A DNA stretch of 15,587 nt from Bacteroidales bacterium UBA4621 (GTDB lineage Bacteria > Bacteroidota > Bacteroidia > Bacteroidales > Paludibacteraceae). A program made the position numbers and the translations under genes. The notes under the pieces were generated by a model, which saw nothing but the letters and a program-made list of their open reading frames with translations, had not been told where the DNA came from and made no database searches. Shown piece after piece: positions 1 to 7,090 of this stretch. The stretch spans positions 1 to 15,587 of the forward strand of contig DGIN01000040.1 in NCBI GenBank assembly GCA_002387325.1, written 5' to 3'. Numbering within the stretch: position 1 is the first letter of the stretch; each line of letters starts with the position of its first letter.

Positions 1-593
1 GCTTGAAACATACGGAACACCTCTTTATAGGTGAGCGCATTCGTATTGCCCACTATCACAAACTGCTTGTTGTATTGGTCAAGTTGCGCAAGATACTCCC
101 GAAACAGCGAAAACGGCGGGTTAGTAACCACAATATCAGCCTGTTTCAATAGTTCCACGCACTCGGGACTACGGAAATCGCCATTGCCTTGCAATATGGA
201 AATCACGTTCTTGTCATTCTGCATCAAGTACTGAATATCTGCCAAGTTAATTGCCCCGTCGCCGTTGGTGTCCGTTACCTCGGTTATCTCCACTTTGTAG
301 GCAATCTTCTTCGGGTCGTCCACGGTGGTACCGAAGTCGAGCAGCAGTTCATTGCCCGATACGGGCGAACCGTTGTAGCAGGTGGCAATCAGTTTGCGCA
401 GTCCCAATGCGTTGAAATTGAGTGCAAAATACTTGAAGAAGTTGCTCTCGTACGGGTCGTCGCAGTTGCAGAATACGACCTTGTCTTTGAAGTAAGGTTT
501 GTAGTATTTGAGTTCTTTGGCGATGTCGTCCAATTGAGTGTAGAACTCGTCCTTCTTTGCGTCTTTGGCTTGTGCCAAGTCTTTCCGTGCCAT
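1..593 (-). CDS. EcoRI-family adenine-specific DNA methyltransferase, 3' part outside window
   Basis: Translating the minus strand from ATG 593-591 gives 197 residues with no stop before the window edge, so the C-terminal part is missing. The protein begins MARKDLAQAKDAKKDEFYTQ and carries VVFCNCDDPYESNFFKYF at about 39-56, followed by DIVVTNPPFSLFREY at about 153-167. NPPF (158-161) is catalytic motif IV of N6-adenine methyltransferases. The overall pattern matches the EcoRI methylase family, which transfers a methyl group from S-adenosylmethionine to adenine in DNA. Residues 107-124 form a calcium-loop-like insert (DTNGDGAINLADI) resembling an EF-hand or dockerin half-repeat. No restriction gene is visible, but the downstream side lies outside the window, so both an orphan methylase and half of an R-M pair remain possible. 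A minus-strand promoter about 335 bp upstream and a dyad abutting the ATG suggest a regulated leader. Family assignment is confident; target sequence unknown. Confidence 0.88.
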   Translation of the reverse strand, partial: MARKDLAQAKDAKKDEFYTQLDDIAKELKYYKPYFKDKVVFCNCDDPYESNFFKYFALNFNALGLRKLIATCYNGSPVSGNELLLDFGTTVDDPKKIAYKVEITEVTDTNGDGAINLADIQYLMQNDKNVISILQGNGDFRSPECVELLKQADIVVTNPPFSLFREYLAQLDQYNKQFVIVGNTNALTYKEVFRMFQ

Positions 594-626
594 AGATTGA
601 TAGATTTTATGCAATGCTATCAATCT
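594..626 (-). promoter_or_regulatory. Perfect 10-bp dyad abutting the methyltransferase start codon
   Basis: AGATTGATAG (594-603) and CTATCAATCT (617-626) are exact reverse complements separated by 13 bases. The dyad ends at the base next to the ATG (593-591). In the minus-strand mRNA it could fold into a 10-bp hairpin covering the ribosome loading site; in DNA it could be an operator. Restriction-modification genes are often autoregulated through such dyads, but which mechanism applies here is inference. Confidence 0.6.
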
Positions 627-658
627 CGCGAACACATAAAAAAGGTGAGCCTGTTTAT

Positions 659-819
659 GCGTTCGACAGGTGTCTACCAAACCCCTTATCCCTATAAACA
701 GACCCACGTTGTACATAGTACACGTGAGCACTGCTACTAAACAGGGATAAAGATGTTGGTATAACATCCCGCTGTATTATTTCATAAGTTCTAAATGTTT
801 GGTAGACTTTGTCGAACGC
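659..819. repeat. Long imperfect inverted repeat pair flanking a 114-bp segment
   Basis: The left arm (659-682) and right arm (797-819) are reverse complements at 21 positions. Each arm contains GCGTTCGACA and GTCTACCAAAC, separated by three bases on the left and two on the right. The 114-bp interior (683-796) has no gene. The pair lies between the methyltransferase start and its likely promoter. It could be the end pair of an invertible segment, the ends of a small non-autonomous mobile element, or the closing stem of a structured leader RNA. No recombinase gene or clear target duplication is visible here. Confidence 0.65.
686..768. repeat. Nested dyads inside the inverted-repeat segment
   Basis: Three further symmetries lie between the outer arms. 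TTATCCCT (686-693) pairs with AGGGATAA (743-750). It encloses CACGTTGTAC (705-714) and GTACACGTG (718-726), which pair with one bulged base around a 3-nt loop. GATGTT (752-757) pairs with AACATC (763-768) around a 5-nt loop. Together with the outer arms they could form a branched, fully closed fold. This has been checked only by eye for base pairing. Confidence 0.5.
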
Positions 820-837
820 GAAATAATAGCCAATGCT

Positions 838-871
838 GTTAAAAATATGTCATGTGCCGCCTTTACGGCAC
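838..871 (-). terminator. Weak terminator-like hairpin upstream of the methyltransferase
   Basis: GTGCCG (854-859) and CGGCAC (866-871) form a perfect 6-bp GC-rich stem with a 6-nt loop. On the minus strand the stem is followed, after about eight bases, by a run of five T (846-842). It lies between the minus-strand promoter and the methyltransferase, so if real it would act as an attenuator of that leader. The stem is short and the T-run is displaced. Confidence 0.3.
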
Positions 872-926
872 CGGTTTACATAAGCAATTTATTATTAAAA
901 TGTTGATACTTTATTGTTTACGCCTG

Positions 927-958
927 CAAAGATACTGCTTTTATTTGATATATGCAAC
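927..958 (-). promoter_or_regulatory. Minus-strand Bacteroidetes-type promoter for the methyltransferase
   Basis: On the minus strand GTTG (958-955) is followed after exactly 20 bases by TATCTTTG (934-927). This fits the phylum consensus of TTTG at -33 and TAnnTTTG at -7, with one mismatch in the -33 box. Transcription would start near 920 and give the methyltransferase mRNA a leader of about 325 nt that includes the inverted repeats. No better box lies closer to the gene. Confidence 0.6.
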
Positions 959-1106
959 ATTTCGAGAATGGGAAAAGTGAAAATAACGCTGCTTTTATAA
1001 CATTCAATGCCCTCCGGGAAAGCTGCACCTTTGCATCAGATTTTAGGAAATGCTGTCATTGCTGCCTGTTCATTTTGCGAACATTGCTTGGCGTTTTTGA
1101 AGAAAG

Positions 1107-1138
1107 TTTGTAGGTATGTGTTTTTTTTCGTATCTTTG
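1107..1138 (+). promoter_or_regulatory. Bacteroidetes-type promoter for the PBP1A gene
   Basis: TTTG (1107-1110), a 20-base spacer rich in T, and TATCTTTG (1131-1138) give a perfect match to the -33/-7 consensus of the phylum's primary sigma factor. The start codon follows 26 bases after the -7 box, implying a leader of roughly 20 nt. Confidence 0.85.
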
Positions 1139-1164
1139 CGGGCAGAAATTATAATGACAGGACT

Positions 1165-3468
1165 ATGAATAATAAAACCAAGACCACCAGCATACTAAAA
1201 GATACCACGCCCAAATGGCACAAGACCTTTCTCAAATGGTTTTGGGGTCTCTTTTCGGCAGGTATAGTCATAGCATTCGGGGCTATATGGTTGATAGCGG
1301 AGGGATGGCTCGGCTATCTGCCTCCGTTGGAAGAATTGCAAAATCCTGAAAACCGTTTCGCCAGCGAGATTATCTCATCGGATATGCAGTCGATAGGGCG
1401 TTACTACCGCAATGAAAACCGTGTCGGGGTACAATATACCGACCTCTCGCCCTACCTCATTGATGCCCTTGTTGCCACCGAAGATGCCCGTTTCTACAAC
1501 CATACGGGGGTGGACTTTAAGTCCTTCTTTCGCGCTGTACTCAAACTCGGTCGCGCTGGCGGAGGCAGTACACTGACACAGCAGTTGGCAAAGCAGATTT
1601 GGTCGCCACGTGCAAGCAATATATTCGAGCGTGCTATGCAGAAACCCATCGAATGGGTTATCGCCACCAAACTGGAACGTCTGTACTCAAAAGACGAAAT
1701 ACTGCTGATGTATCTCAACCAGTTCGATTTTCTCTACAATGCCGTGGGCATCAAATCGGCTGCACAGGTCTATTTCTCCACCACTCCCGCCGACCTCAAG
1801 ATTGAAGAAGCGGCTATGCTTGTGGGTATGTGCAAAAACCCCTCGCTCTACAACCCCGTGCGTCGTCCCGAGCGGGCTCTCAACCGCCGCAATACCGTAC
1901 TAAGCCAGATGTGCAAGTACGAGTATATTACGGAAGCAGAGCGCGATTCGTTGGAGGCATTGCCACTCGAACTGCACTATAGTTCTGTGGACCATAAGCA
2001 GGGATTGGCTCCTTATTTCCGAGAGCATCTGCGCAGAGTACTGACTGCCAAAGAGCCAAAAGAAAGCAACTACCCGGAGTGGAACAAACAGCAGTATGCA
2101 ATCGACCGCTACCAATGGGACAACAACCCGCTTTACGGTTTTTGTGCAAAAAACACCAAGCCTGACGGTTCGCATTATGACATCTATCAGGACGGCTTGA
2201 AGATTTACACTACCATCGATTCACGTATGCAACGTTATGCCGAAGAAGCGGTGGCGGAACATATGCAATCGCTGCAAAAAAGTTTCTTCCGCGAGTGCAA
2301 ACGCAAGAAGAATGCGCCTTTTTCACGCTCTATTTCCCAAGACGAGATTAATGGTATTCTTACCCGTGCCATAAAACAGACCGACCGTTACCGCGGAATG
2401 AAAAAAGCAGGGGCAAGCGAAAAAGAAATACGCGAAGCGTTTAATACGCCTGTTGATATGCAAATCTTCACCTATGACGGGCTGAAAGATACTACTATGT
2501 CGCCGATGGATTCTATCCGATGGCTCAAAAACTATCTTCGCTGCGGATTTATGTCAATGGACCCGCACACAGGCTATGTAAAAGCATATGTAGGCGGACC
2601 GAACTTCTCCTGTTTCCAATATGATATGGCTACTATGGGACGGCGTCAGGTCGGTTCTACCGTCAAACCTTATCTCTATACATTGGCTATGGACGAAGGT
2701 ATGTGGCCGTGTGATAAAGTGGTAAATGAGCCTATCACGCTATATGATGCCAATGGACGCCCGTGGACACCGCGCGATACGCACGCTAAAAACGAGGGCG
2801 AAATTGTAACCCTCAATTGGGGACTGCAGAACTCTTCCAACTGGATAACCGCCTATCTGATGTCGCTTTATACGCCAGAACAGTTGGTACGTATAATGCA
2901 ATCGTTTGGTATTCAGGGACAACTCGATCCTGTCATCAGTCTCTGTCTCGGTCCGTGCGAAGTGAGTGTGCAGGAAATGGTAGATGCCTATACCACCTTT
3001 GCCAACAAGGGGATTCGCACTGAACCGCTCTACGTAACACGCATAGAGGACAACAACGGCAATGTCATTGCTTCTTTTGTTCCCAAAACACACGAAGTCA
3101 TCAGTGAAAGTACATCCTACAAAATGATTTATATGCTGCGCAACGTAATAGACCACGGCACAGGCGTACGGGTACGGTACAAGTATGGTATCAAAGCACC
3201 GATGGGAGGCAAAACCGGAACCACCAACAACAACTCCGATGGGTGGTTTATGGGCTTTACCCCATCGCTCGTGAGCGGCGTTTGGGTCGGAGGTGAAGAC
3301 CGTGCCATCCATTTCGACAATCTCGCCGAAGGACAGGGGGCATCTATGGCACTGCCTATCTATGCCCTTTATATGCAAAAAGTCTATAAGGACACCTCCC
3401 TCGGTTATTCCGAAACAGAGCAGTTCGAAATCCCAGACTGGTTCGACCCCAATGCCGGGTGCAAATAA
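1165..3468 (+). CDS. mrcA: Class A penicillin-binding protein (PBP1A-like), bifunctional peptidoglycan synthase
   Basis: This 767-residue inner-membrane enzyme polymerises lipid II into glycan strands and cross-links the stem peptides in the periplasm. A short cytoplasmic N-terminus is followed by one membrane anchor at about 26-46. The GT51 glycosyltransferase domain spans about 70-245: the first catalytic glutamate is E106 in TEDARFYNHTGVDF, GGSTLTQQLAKQ lies at 133-144, and the second glutamate is E163 before the LERLYSKDEILLMYLNQF block. The transpeptidase domain (about 460-740) has all three motifs: SxxK as S498-TV-K501, SxN as S557-S558-N559, and KTG as K683-G685. A lysine- and charge-rich linker of about 80 residues (365-445) separates the domains. 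Length is normal for the family. It has its own promoter and is followed by a same-strand TPR gene 120 bp downstream. The symbol is by family resemblance; mrcA versus ponA naming is not resolved. Confidence 0.93.
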   Translation: MNNKTKTTSILKDTTPKWHKTFLKWFWGLFSAGIVIAFGAIWLIAEGWLGYLPPLEELQNPENRFASEIISSDMQSIGRYYRNENRVGVQYTDLSPYLIDALVATEDARFYNHTGVDFKSFFRAVLKLGRAGGGSTLTQQLAKQIWSPRASNIFERAMQKPIEWVIATKLERLYSKDEILLMYLNQFDFLYNAVGIKSAAQVYFSTTPADLKIEEAAMLVGMCKNPSLYNPVRRPERALNRRNTVLSQMCKYEYITEAERDSLEALPLELHYSSVDHKQGLAPYFREHLRRVLTAKEPKESNYPEWNKQQYAIDRYQWDNNPLYGFCAKNTKPDGSHYDIYQDGLKIYTTIDSRMQRYAEEAVAEHMQSLQKSFFRECKRKKNAPFSRSISQDEINGILTRAIKQTDRYRGMKKAGASEKEIREAFNTPVDMQIFTYDGLKDTTMSPMDSIRWLKNYLRCGFMSMDPHTGYVKAYVGGPNFSCFQYDMATMGRRQVGSTVKPYLYTLAMDEGMWPCDKVVNEPITLYDANGRPWTPRDTHAKNEGEIVTLNWGLQNSSNWITAYLMSLYTPEQLVRIMQSFGIQGQLDPVISLCLGPCEVSVQEMVDAYTTFANKGIRTEPLYVTRIEDNNGNVIASFVPKTHEVISESTSYKMIYMLRNVIDHGTGVRVRYKYGIKAPMGGKTGTTNNNSDGWFMGFTPSLVSGVWVGGEDRAIHFDNLAEGQGASMALPIYALYMQKVYKDTSLGYSETEQFEIPDWFDPNAGCK

Positions 3469-3478
3469 ATAATGTACG

Positions 3479-3503
3479 TAATGCATAATGCGCAATGCGT
3501 AAT
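3479..3503. repeat. Short 7-bp tandem repeat
   Basis: TAATGCA, TAATGCG and CAATGCG follow one another (3479-3499) and a partial fourth unit begins with TAAT. The block starts 10 bases after the PBP1A stop codon. It is partly self-complementary. It does not look like a terminator because no T-run follows. Confidence 0.6.
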
Positions 3504-3544
3504 AGTTTCCCTGTTCTTTCCCTTATGTTACCCTGACCATAGAA

Positions 3545-3599
3545 GGTATAGGTGATTCTTAGGTGATTCGTTATAGGATGGTTATAGGATGGTTATAGG
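3545..3599. repeat. 11-bp tandem array overlapping the TPR gene start
   Basis: Five consecutive 11-bp units run without a break: GGTATAGGTGA, TTCTTAGGTGA, TTCGTTATAGG, ATGGTTATAGG and ATGGTTATAGG. The last two are identical and each contains an ATG. The ATG of the final unit is the start codon proposed for the TPR gene. Related arrays with the same period occur at 8848-8880, 11038-11092 and 15567-15587. Confidence 0.8.
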
Positions 3600-5679
3600 A
3601 TACAAGAGTTTGGAGCAACACATACAACACATATTGTCCGTTTTACGCTCCTCCATTTTGAGGGGAAGCGTTACGCTGTTTTTTCTTGGCTGTTTCAGTT
3701 GTTCCTATGCACAACTGAACACCGACCGTATCACGGCTATCGGGCGAAATGCCTTGTATTTTGAAGACTATGTGCTGTCCATCCAGTATTTCAACCAGGT
3801 CATCAAACTCAAACCCTATTTGGCTGAACCCTACCTGTTCCGTGCCATAGCCAAAATACAATTGGAAGATTATCAAGGGGCTTTGCGTGATTGTGATGCC
3901 TCCATAGAACGCAATCCCTTCCAACCGGGTGCCTATTACACACGCGGTTTCGTCTATCGGCAGTTGCATAAATACGACATGGCGGAAAAAGATTTTACGC
4001 AAGCCCTTGTCTTTGCTCCGGAAAATAAGACCTATCTTCTTTTACGGGCGGATACCCGCGCCGTTCAAAAAGAATACGAACTGGCAATGAACGATCTGCA
4101 AACCCTTCTTCGCCGTGAACCACAGTCCGCCTCCTTGCTGTTCGAGAAAGGGGCTGTTTGCTTGCAGATGAAAGATACGGTGTGCGCCATAGAGTCTTTT
4201 GAGCGTACCACCGAGTTAGACTCGCAGAACCCTGCCAACTGGTCTGCACTCGGAGTGATTAACCTGATGCAGGACAAAGAAGACGATGCACTCGTGCAAC
4301 TCACACGCGCTATCAATCTCGGGTCCAAATGGGCGGGCGATTATGTCAACAGAGGCATCATCTTCTACCACAAACACAACTATCGCAGTGCCCTTGCCGA
4401 CTACGACAAAGCCGTTTCGCTATCACCACGCGATGCCCAATGTTACTACAACAGGGGGGTTCTGCGTCAGGAACTCGGAGATTACAACCGTGCCTTTGAA
4501 GACCTTTCGCGGGCTATCGACTTGGAACCAGACCGCACCGAAATGCGTTATCAGCGCGGACTGGTTGAAATGCAATTGCGCCAGTGGCAACCGGCACGGC
4601 AGGATTTTGATACTCTTATTGCACGATACCCGCTTTTCCTCCCGTCTTATTACTTGGCAGCGCAGGCCGCCACTGCACAAGGAGATACCAAAGCGGCTTT
4701 CTTGTATCGGCAAAAGGCAGCCGATTTGGAGAATAACAAAGAGCAACTGCAATCACAGCGGCAACCGACCCCGAACACCGATGTTCAATTAGCCGAAGCA
4801 CAGCCACAGCGCAAAGACCGCCGCAAAGAGTTCTCTTCACACACTGCGCAAAACACGGCAGAACCTGCTGAAGACGAACAGAAATACGACTCAGAGACAC
4901 GGGGAAGCATACAGAAACGCTATACTGACGTGGTCAATGAGCCGAATATCACCCTATCCTACTATGCGCAAGAGCAACCGCTCCGCCGAACCAATTACTA
5001 CCAACAGGCAGTGGAACGGCTCAACAATAACCAACTGCTGCCCGCACCATTGCATTTTGTAAACCATGAGACACCGCTTACCGCCGATATGGTTAACTAC
5101 CACTTTGCACAAATTAGTACCCTGTCGGCACAAATAGACCAACTGGACTTGCTCAATACGCCTCGCAATACACCTGCCAATAATGCCAATGCAGTTGTTT
5201 TATTTGCGCGTGCCATCGAGTTTGCCCTCGTACAGGACTATTCATCGGCTATTGACGATTGTACCAGGGCTGCCAATATGGCGGATGATGATATGGATGC
5301 CGTTATCTATTTCTGCCGTGCCAACTGGAGGTATCGGCTTCTTGAATATCAGCGTGCTACGGGAGAACTGACTGCTGAAGCGAATATGGACTTCGATATT
5401 ATGTTGCGCGACTATGATCAGGTATTGCGTCTGCAACCCGATTTCAGTTTTGCCTACTACAACAAGGCGAATATTCTCTGTACGCAGCGCAACTGGAAAG
5501 ACGCTATTGATAATTATACCCGCGCTATTGAAGCGGATAACGACTTTGCCGAAGCCTATTTCAATCGCGGACTAACCTATATATATACCGACCAGCCGGA
5601 ACAAGGGCTTGCCGACCTCAGTCGTGCGGGAGAACTCGGTATCTATCAAGCCTATAACCTCATTACCCGTTTCCAATGA
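3589..5679 (+). CDS. Exported tetratricopeptide-repeat protein
   Basis: A 696-residue protein with a signal peptide and two TPR arrays. The hydrophobic core VTLFFLGCFSCSYA lies at about 28-41 with a likely signal peptidase I cut before Q42, so it should work in the periplasm or at the outer membrane. The first array covers about 48-378, in roughly 34-residue repeats with typical A-x-x-x-Y/F-x-x-A/G spacing (for example YYNRGVLRQELGDYNRAFEDLSRAIDLEP). A charged, glutamine-rich linker follows (about 380-445), then a second array (about 534-690). No catalytic motif is visible; TPR arrays are protein-binding scaffolds. The ATG at 3589 lies inside the 11-bp array and gives an unusually long n-region. 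An in-frame TTG at 3658 would give a neater signal peptide; no other ATG comes before residue 123 or so. The stop overlaps the next start. A role as partner of the upstream PBP is inference from position. Confidence 0.82.
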   Translation: MVIGYKSLEQHIQHILSVLRSSILRGSVTLFFLGCFSCSYAQLNTDRITAIGRNALYFEDYVLSIQYFNQVIKLKPYLAEPYLFRAIAKIQLEDYQGALRDCDASIERNPFQPGAYYTRGFVYRQLHKYDMAEKDFTQALVFAPENKTYLLLRADTRAVQKEYELAMNDLQTLLRREPQSASLLFEKGAVCLQMKDTVCAIESFERTTELDSQNPANWSALGVINLMQDKEDDALVQLTRAINLGSKWAGDYVNRGIIFYHKHNYRSALADYDKAVSLSPRDAQCYYNRGVLRQELGDYNRAFEDLSRAIDLEPDRTEMRYQRGLVEMQLRQWQPARQDFDTLIARYPLFLPSYYLAAQAATAQGDTKAAFLYRQKAADLENNKEQLQSQRQPTPNTDVQLAEAQPQRKDRRKEFSSHTAQNTAEPAEDEQKYDSETRGSIQKRYTDVVNEPNITLSYYAQEQPLRRTNYYQQAVERLNNNQLLPAPLHFVNHETPLTADMVNYHFAQISTLSAQIDQLDLLNTPRNTPANNANAVVLFARAIEFALVQDYSSAIDDCTRAANMADDDMDAVIYFCRANWRYRLLEYQRATGELTAEANMDFDIMLRDYDQVLRLQPDFSFAYYNKANILCTQRNWKDAIDNYTRAIEADNDFAEAYFNRGLTYIYTDQPEQGLADLSRAGELGIYQAYNLITRFQ

Positions 5680-6923
5680 AAAGACTGATTTTCAATATAC
5701 TGTGTCTGTTATGTATTAGTACTGCAAATGCCACCCACTATGTGGGACGTGTCGTGGACGAACGCGGGCAAGGCATAGGCTATGCAACAGTCTATCCCGA
5801 GCAAGACCCCGTGGTAGGTGCCGCCACCAATGATGAAGGGTATTTTGCCATTGACACAGACCTCCCGGCAGAAAGCCTGTTGATTGTCTCTTTTATCGGT
5901 TATGAGAAGCAGACGCTGCCGCTCCGTGTCTTTGCCACAGATACAACCACTATCGTTCTCCATGAGCAGCCCATCGCTTTGGAAGAAACCGTGGTTGCCG
6001 CCAAAACCTCAAAACAGCGAAACAAACGCAAACAGATGGCTGCCCTGCTCCACTCCGTTTATGTGCAGATGGAACATGACTTCTCCGACAATCCGGTGCG
6101 ATACCACCTCGTGAGTGATGTGCGTATGGACTCCGAAGGCGAAGCATGGGGGATGGAGCAGATGATTGCTTCGGCGGTCATTCTGCCGGAAGCAGCCAAA
6201 GATAATAAAGACTCCGTGCAATTTTCCGGCGAATACTGCAAACGTTTTTTCAAACCCTCCATTCGTGCTTTGGCGGACACCATCCTTGCCGGTGATGGTT
6301 TGGAGAGGATTGATAAAGATATGCGCAAAGCAGCCACGGCTGTCGATTCGGGGGTTCTGGTACATCAGGGACTTTTTGCTATTGGCAATATACGTTACGA
6401 TTTCGAAAAATGGGTAGGCGATATACGCAATTGGTCGGTCAGCAATGAGAGCGAAGGCGAAACGGTCCTCACGCATAGAGAGAAACATAACTACTTCGGG
6501 ATTGTCAAGTATTCGGTAACACGCCATTATATTTTGGATTCAAAAACTCTTTCAGTGCGCCGCTTTTCCGAATATGGCGAGGGGCAAATTAGTATCCCGT
6601 TTGGTATGCGGCTTGACAAAGATCAGTTACAGATACTCAACCTGTTCAATATGGACGATCAACAGATTGAGAAATTCCGCCTGCGGAAAATGAATGCCAA
6701 AGTGCGACTTAATACCATTTACCGGCAGCGCAACGGACATTTGTATATATTGGAAAAAAACCTGCATAGCGATGCTATGATTATCGGTACCAAACAAATG
6801 GAAATTCCGGTACAAGTAAGTGCCACACAACGGGTTACATCCGTTCAGACGGATAATGTGCAACCTATGTCACGCCGCCAAATGACACACCGCGTTCCAC
6901 GCCAAATTGTAGAAATCTACTAA
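5676..6923 (+). CDS. Exported CarboxypepD_reg-like domain protein of unknown function
   Basis: This 415-residue protein has a clear signal peptide (residues 1-19, cut after ANA). A carboxypeptidase-regulatory-like Ig fold follows at about 22-106, showing GRVVDERGQGIGYATVY, the TNDEGYF turn and LIVSFIGYEKQ. That domain is common at the N-terminus of SusC/TonB-dependent receptors, and the ALEETVVAAK just after it resembles their start. The protein is far too short for a beta-barrel and shows no plug or barrel. The remaining 300 residues have many alternating beta-like stretches and match no family I can name. Its ATG overlaps the stop of the TPR gene by 4 bp (ATGA), which suggests translational coupling and a shared job at the envelope. 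The stop is only 4 bases before the -33 box of the tRNA promoter. Confidence 0.75.
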   Translation: MKRLIFNILCLLCISTANATHYVGRVVDERGQGIGYATVYPEQDPVVGAATNDEGYFAIDTDLPAESLLIVSFIGYEKQTLPLRVFATDTTTIVLHEQPIALEETVVAAKTSKQRNKRKQMAALLHSVYVQMEHDFSDNPVRYHLVSDVRMDSEGEAWGMEQMIASAVILPEAAKDNKDSVQFSGEYCKRFFKPSIRALADTILAGDGLERIDKDMRKAATAVDSGVLVHQGLFAIGNIRYDFEKWVGDIRNWSVSNESEGETVLTHREKHNYFGIVKYSVTRHYILDSKTLSVRRFSEYGEGQISIPFGMRLDKDQLQILNLFNMDDQQIEKFRLRKMNAKVRLNTIYRQRNGHLYILEKNLHSDAMIIGTKQMEIPVQVSATQRVTSVQTDNVQPMSRRQMTHRVPRQIVEIY

Positions 6924-6927
6924 AAGA

Positions 6928-6959
6928 TTTGCATATCTCGAAAAAATAGTGTACCTTTG
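6928..6959 (+). promoter_or_regulatory. Promoter of tRNA-Gly, probably also rnpB
   Basis: TTTG (6928-6931), a 20-base spacer, and TACCTTTG (6952-6959) match the Bacteroidetes consensus perfectly. The mature tRNA begins 18 bases after the -7 box. No comparable box is found before the RNase P RNA, so this one may serve both. Confidence 0.85.
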
Positions 6960-6977
6960 CAAGCGTTTTTGAGAAAC

Positions 6978-7048
6978 GCGGCATTAGCACATCGGTAGTG
7001 CATGAGCTTCCCAAGCTTAGGAGGAGGGTTCGACTCCCTTATGCCGCT
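6978..7048 (+). tRNA. glyT: tRNA-Gly (anticodon CCC)
   Basis: The 71-nt cloverleaf is complete by eye. The acceptor stem GCGGCAT pairs perfectly with ATGCCGC, with U as discriminator base. The D stem is GCAC/GTGC. The anticodon stem TGAGC/GCTTA holds the loop TTCCCAA, so the anticodon is CCC, reading GGG codons. The T arm has the loop TTCGACT between GAGGG and CCCTT. CCA is not encoded, as is usual in this phylum. The gene symbol is by analogy only. Confidence 0.93.
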
Positions 7049-7053
7049 CTGAT

Positions 7054-7075
7054 AGTAGCCCGTAATAGGGCTATT
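7054..7075 (+). terminator. Stem-loop between tRNA-Gly and rnpB
   Basis: TAGCCC (7056-7061) pairs with GGGCTA (7068-7073), extended by a G-U and an A-U pair to 8 bp, around a 6-nt loop. Only a weak T-rich tail (TTGTTG) follows. It may be a leaky terminator or a processing hairpin separating the tRNA from the RNase P RNA. Confidence 0.4.
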
Positions 7076-7090
7076 GTTGAATATAGAGGT

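Larger units (their letters stand above)
820..1106. other. AT-rich divergent intergenic region
   Basis: This gap between the minus-strand methyltransferase leader and the plus-strand penicillin-binding protein contains no credible coding frame on either strand. Apart from the minus-strand hairpin and the minus-strand promoter listed separately, I see no repeat, RNA gene or operator in it. Confidence 0.5.

Noticed and set aside
189..740. Long plus-strand open frame opposite the methyltransferase
   Set aside because: It is antisense to a clearly recognisable methyltransferase and its product resembles no known family.
659..819. Retron-type noncoding RNA
   Set aside because: Flanking inverted repeats fit loosely, but no reverse transcriptase gene lies next to it; the neighbours are a methyltransferase and a PBP.
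2740..3495. 251-codon minus-strand open frame opposite the PBP1A gene
   Set aside because: It overlaps the conserved transpeptidase motifs on the other strand; its product is rich in Cys, His and Val as expected for an antisense shadow.
3545..3599. CRISPR array
   Set aside because: The units are 11 bp and directly adjacent, with no unique spacers, and there are no cas genes.
5676..6923. TonB-dependent receptor (SusC-like), from the CarboxypepD_reg domain
   Set aside because: The protein is only 415 residues, with no plug domain and no beta-barrel.
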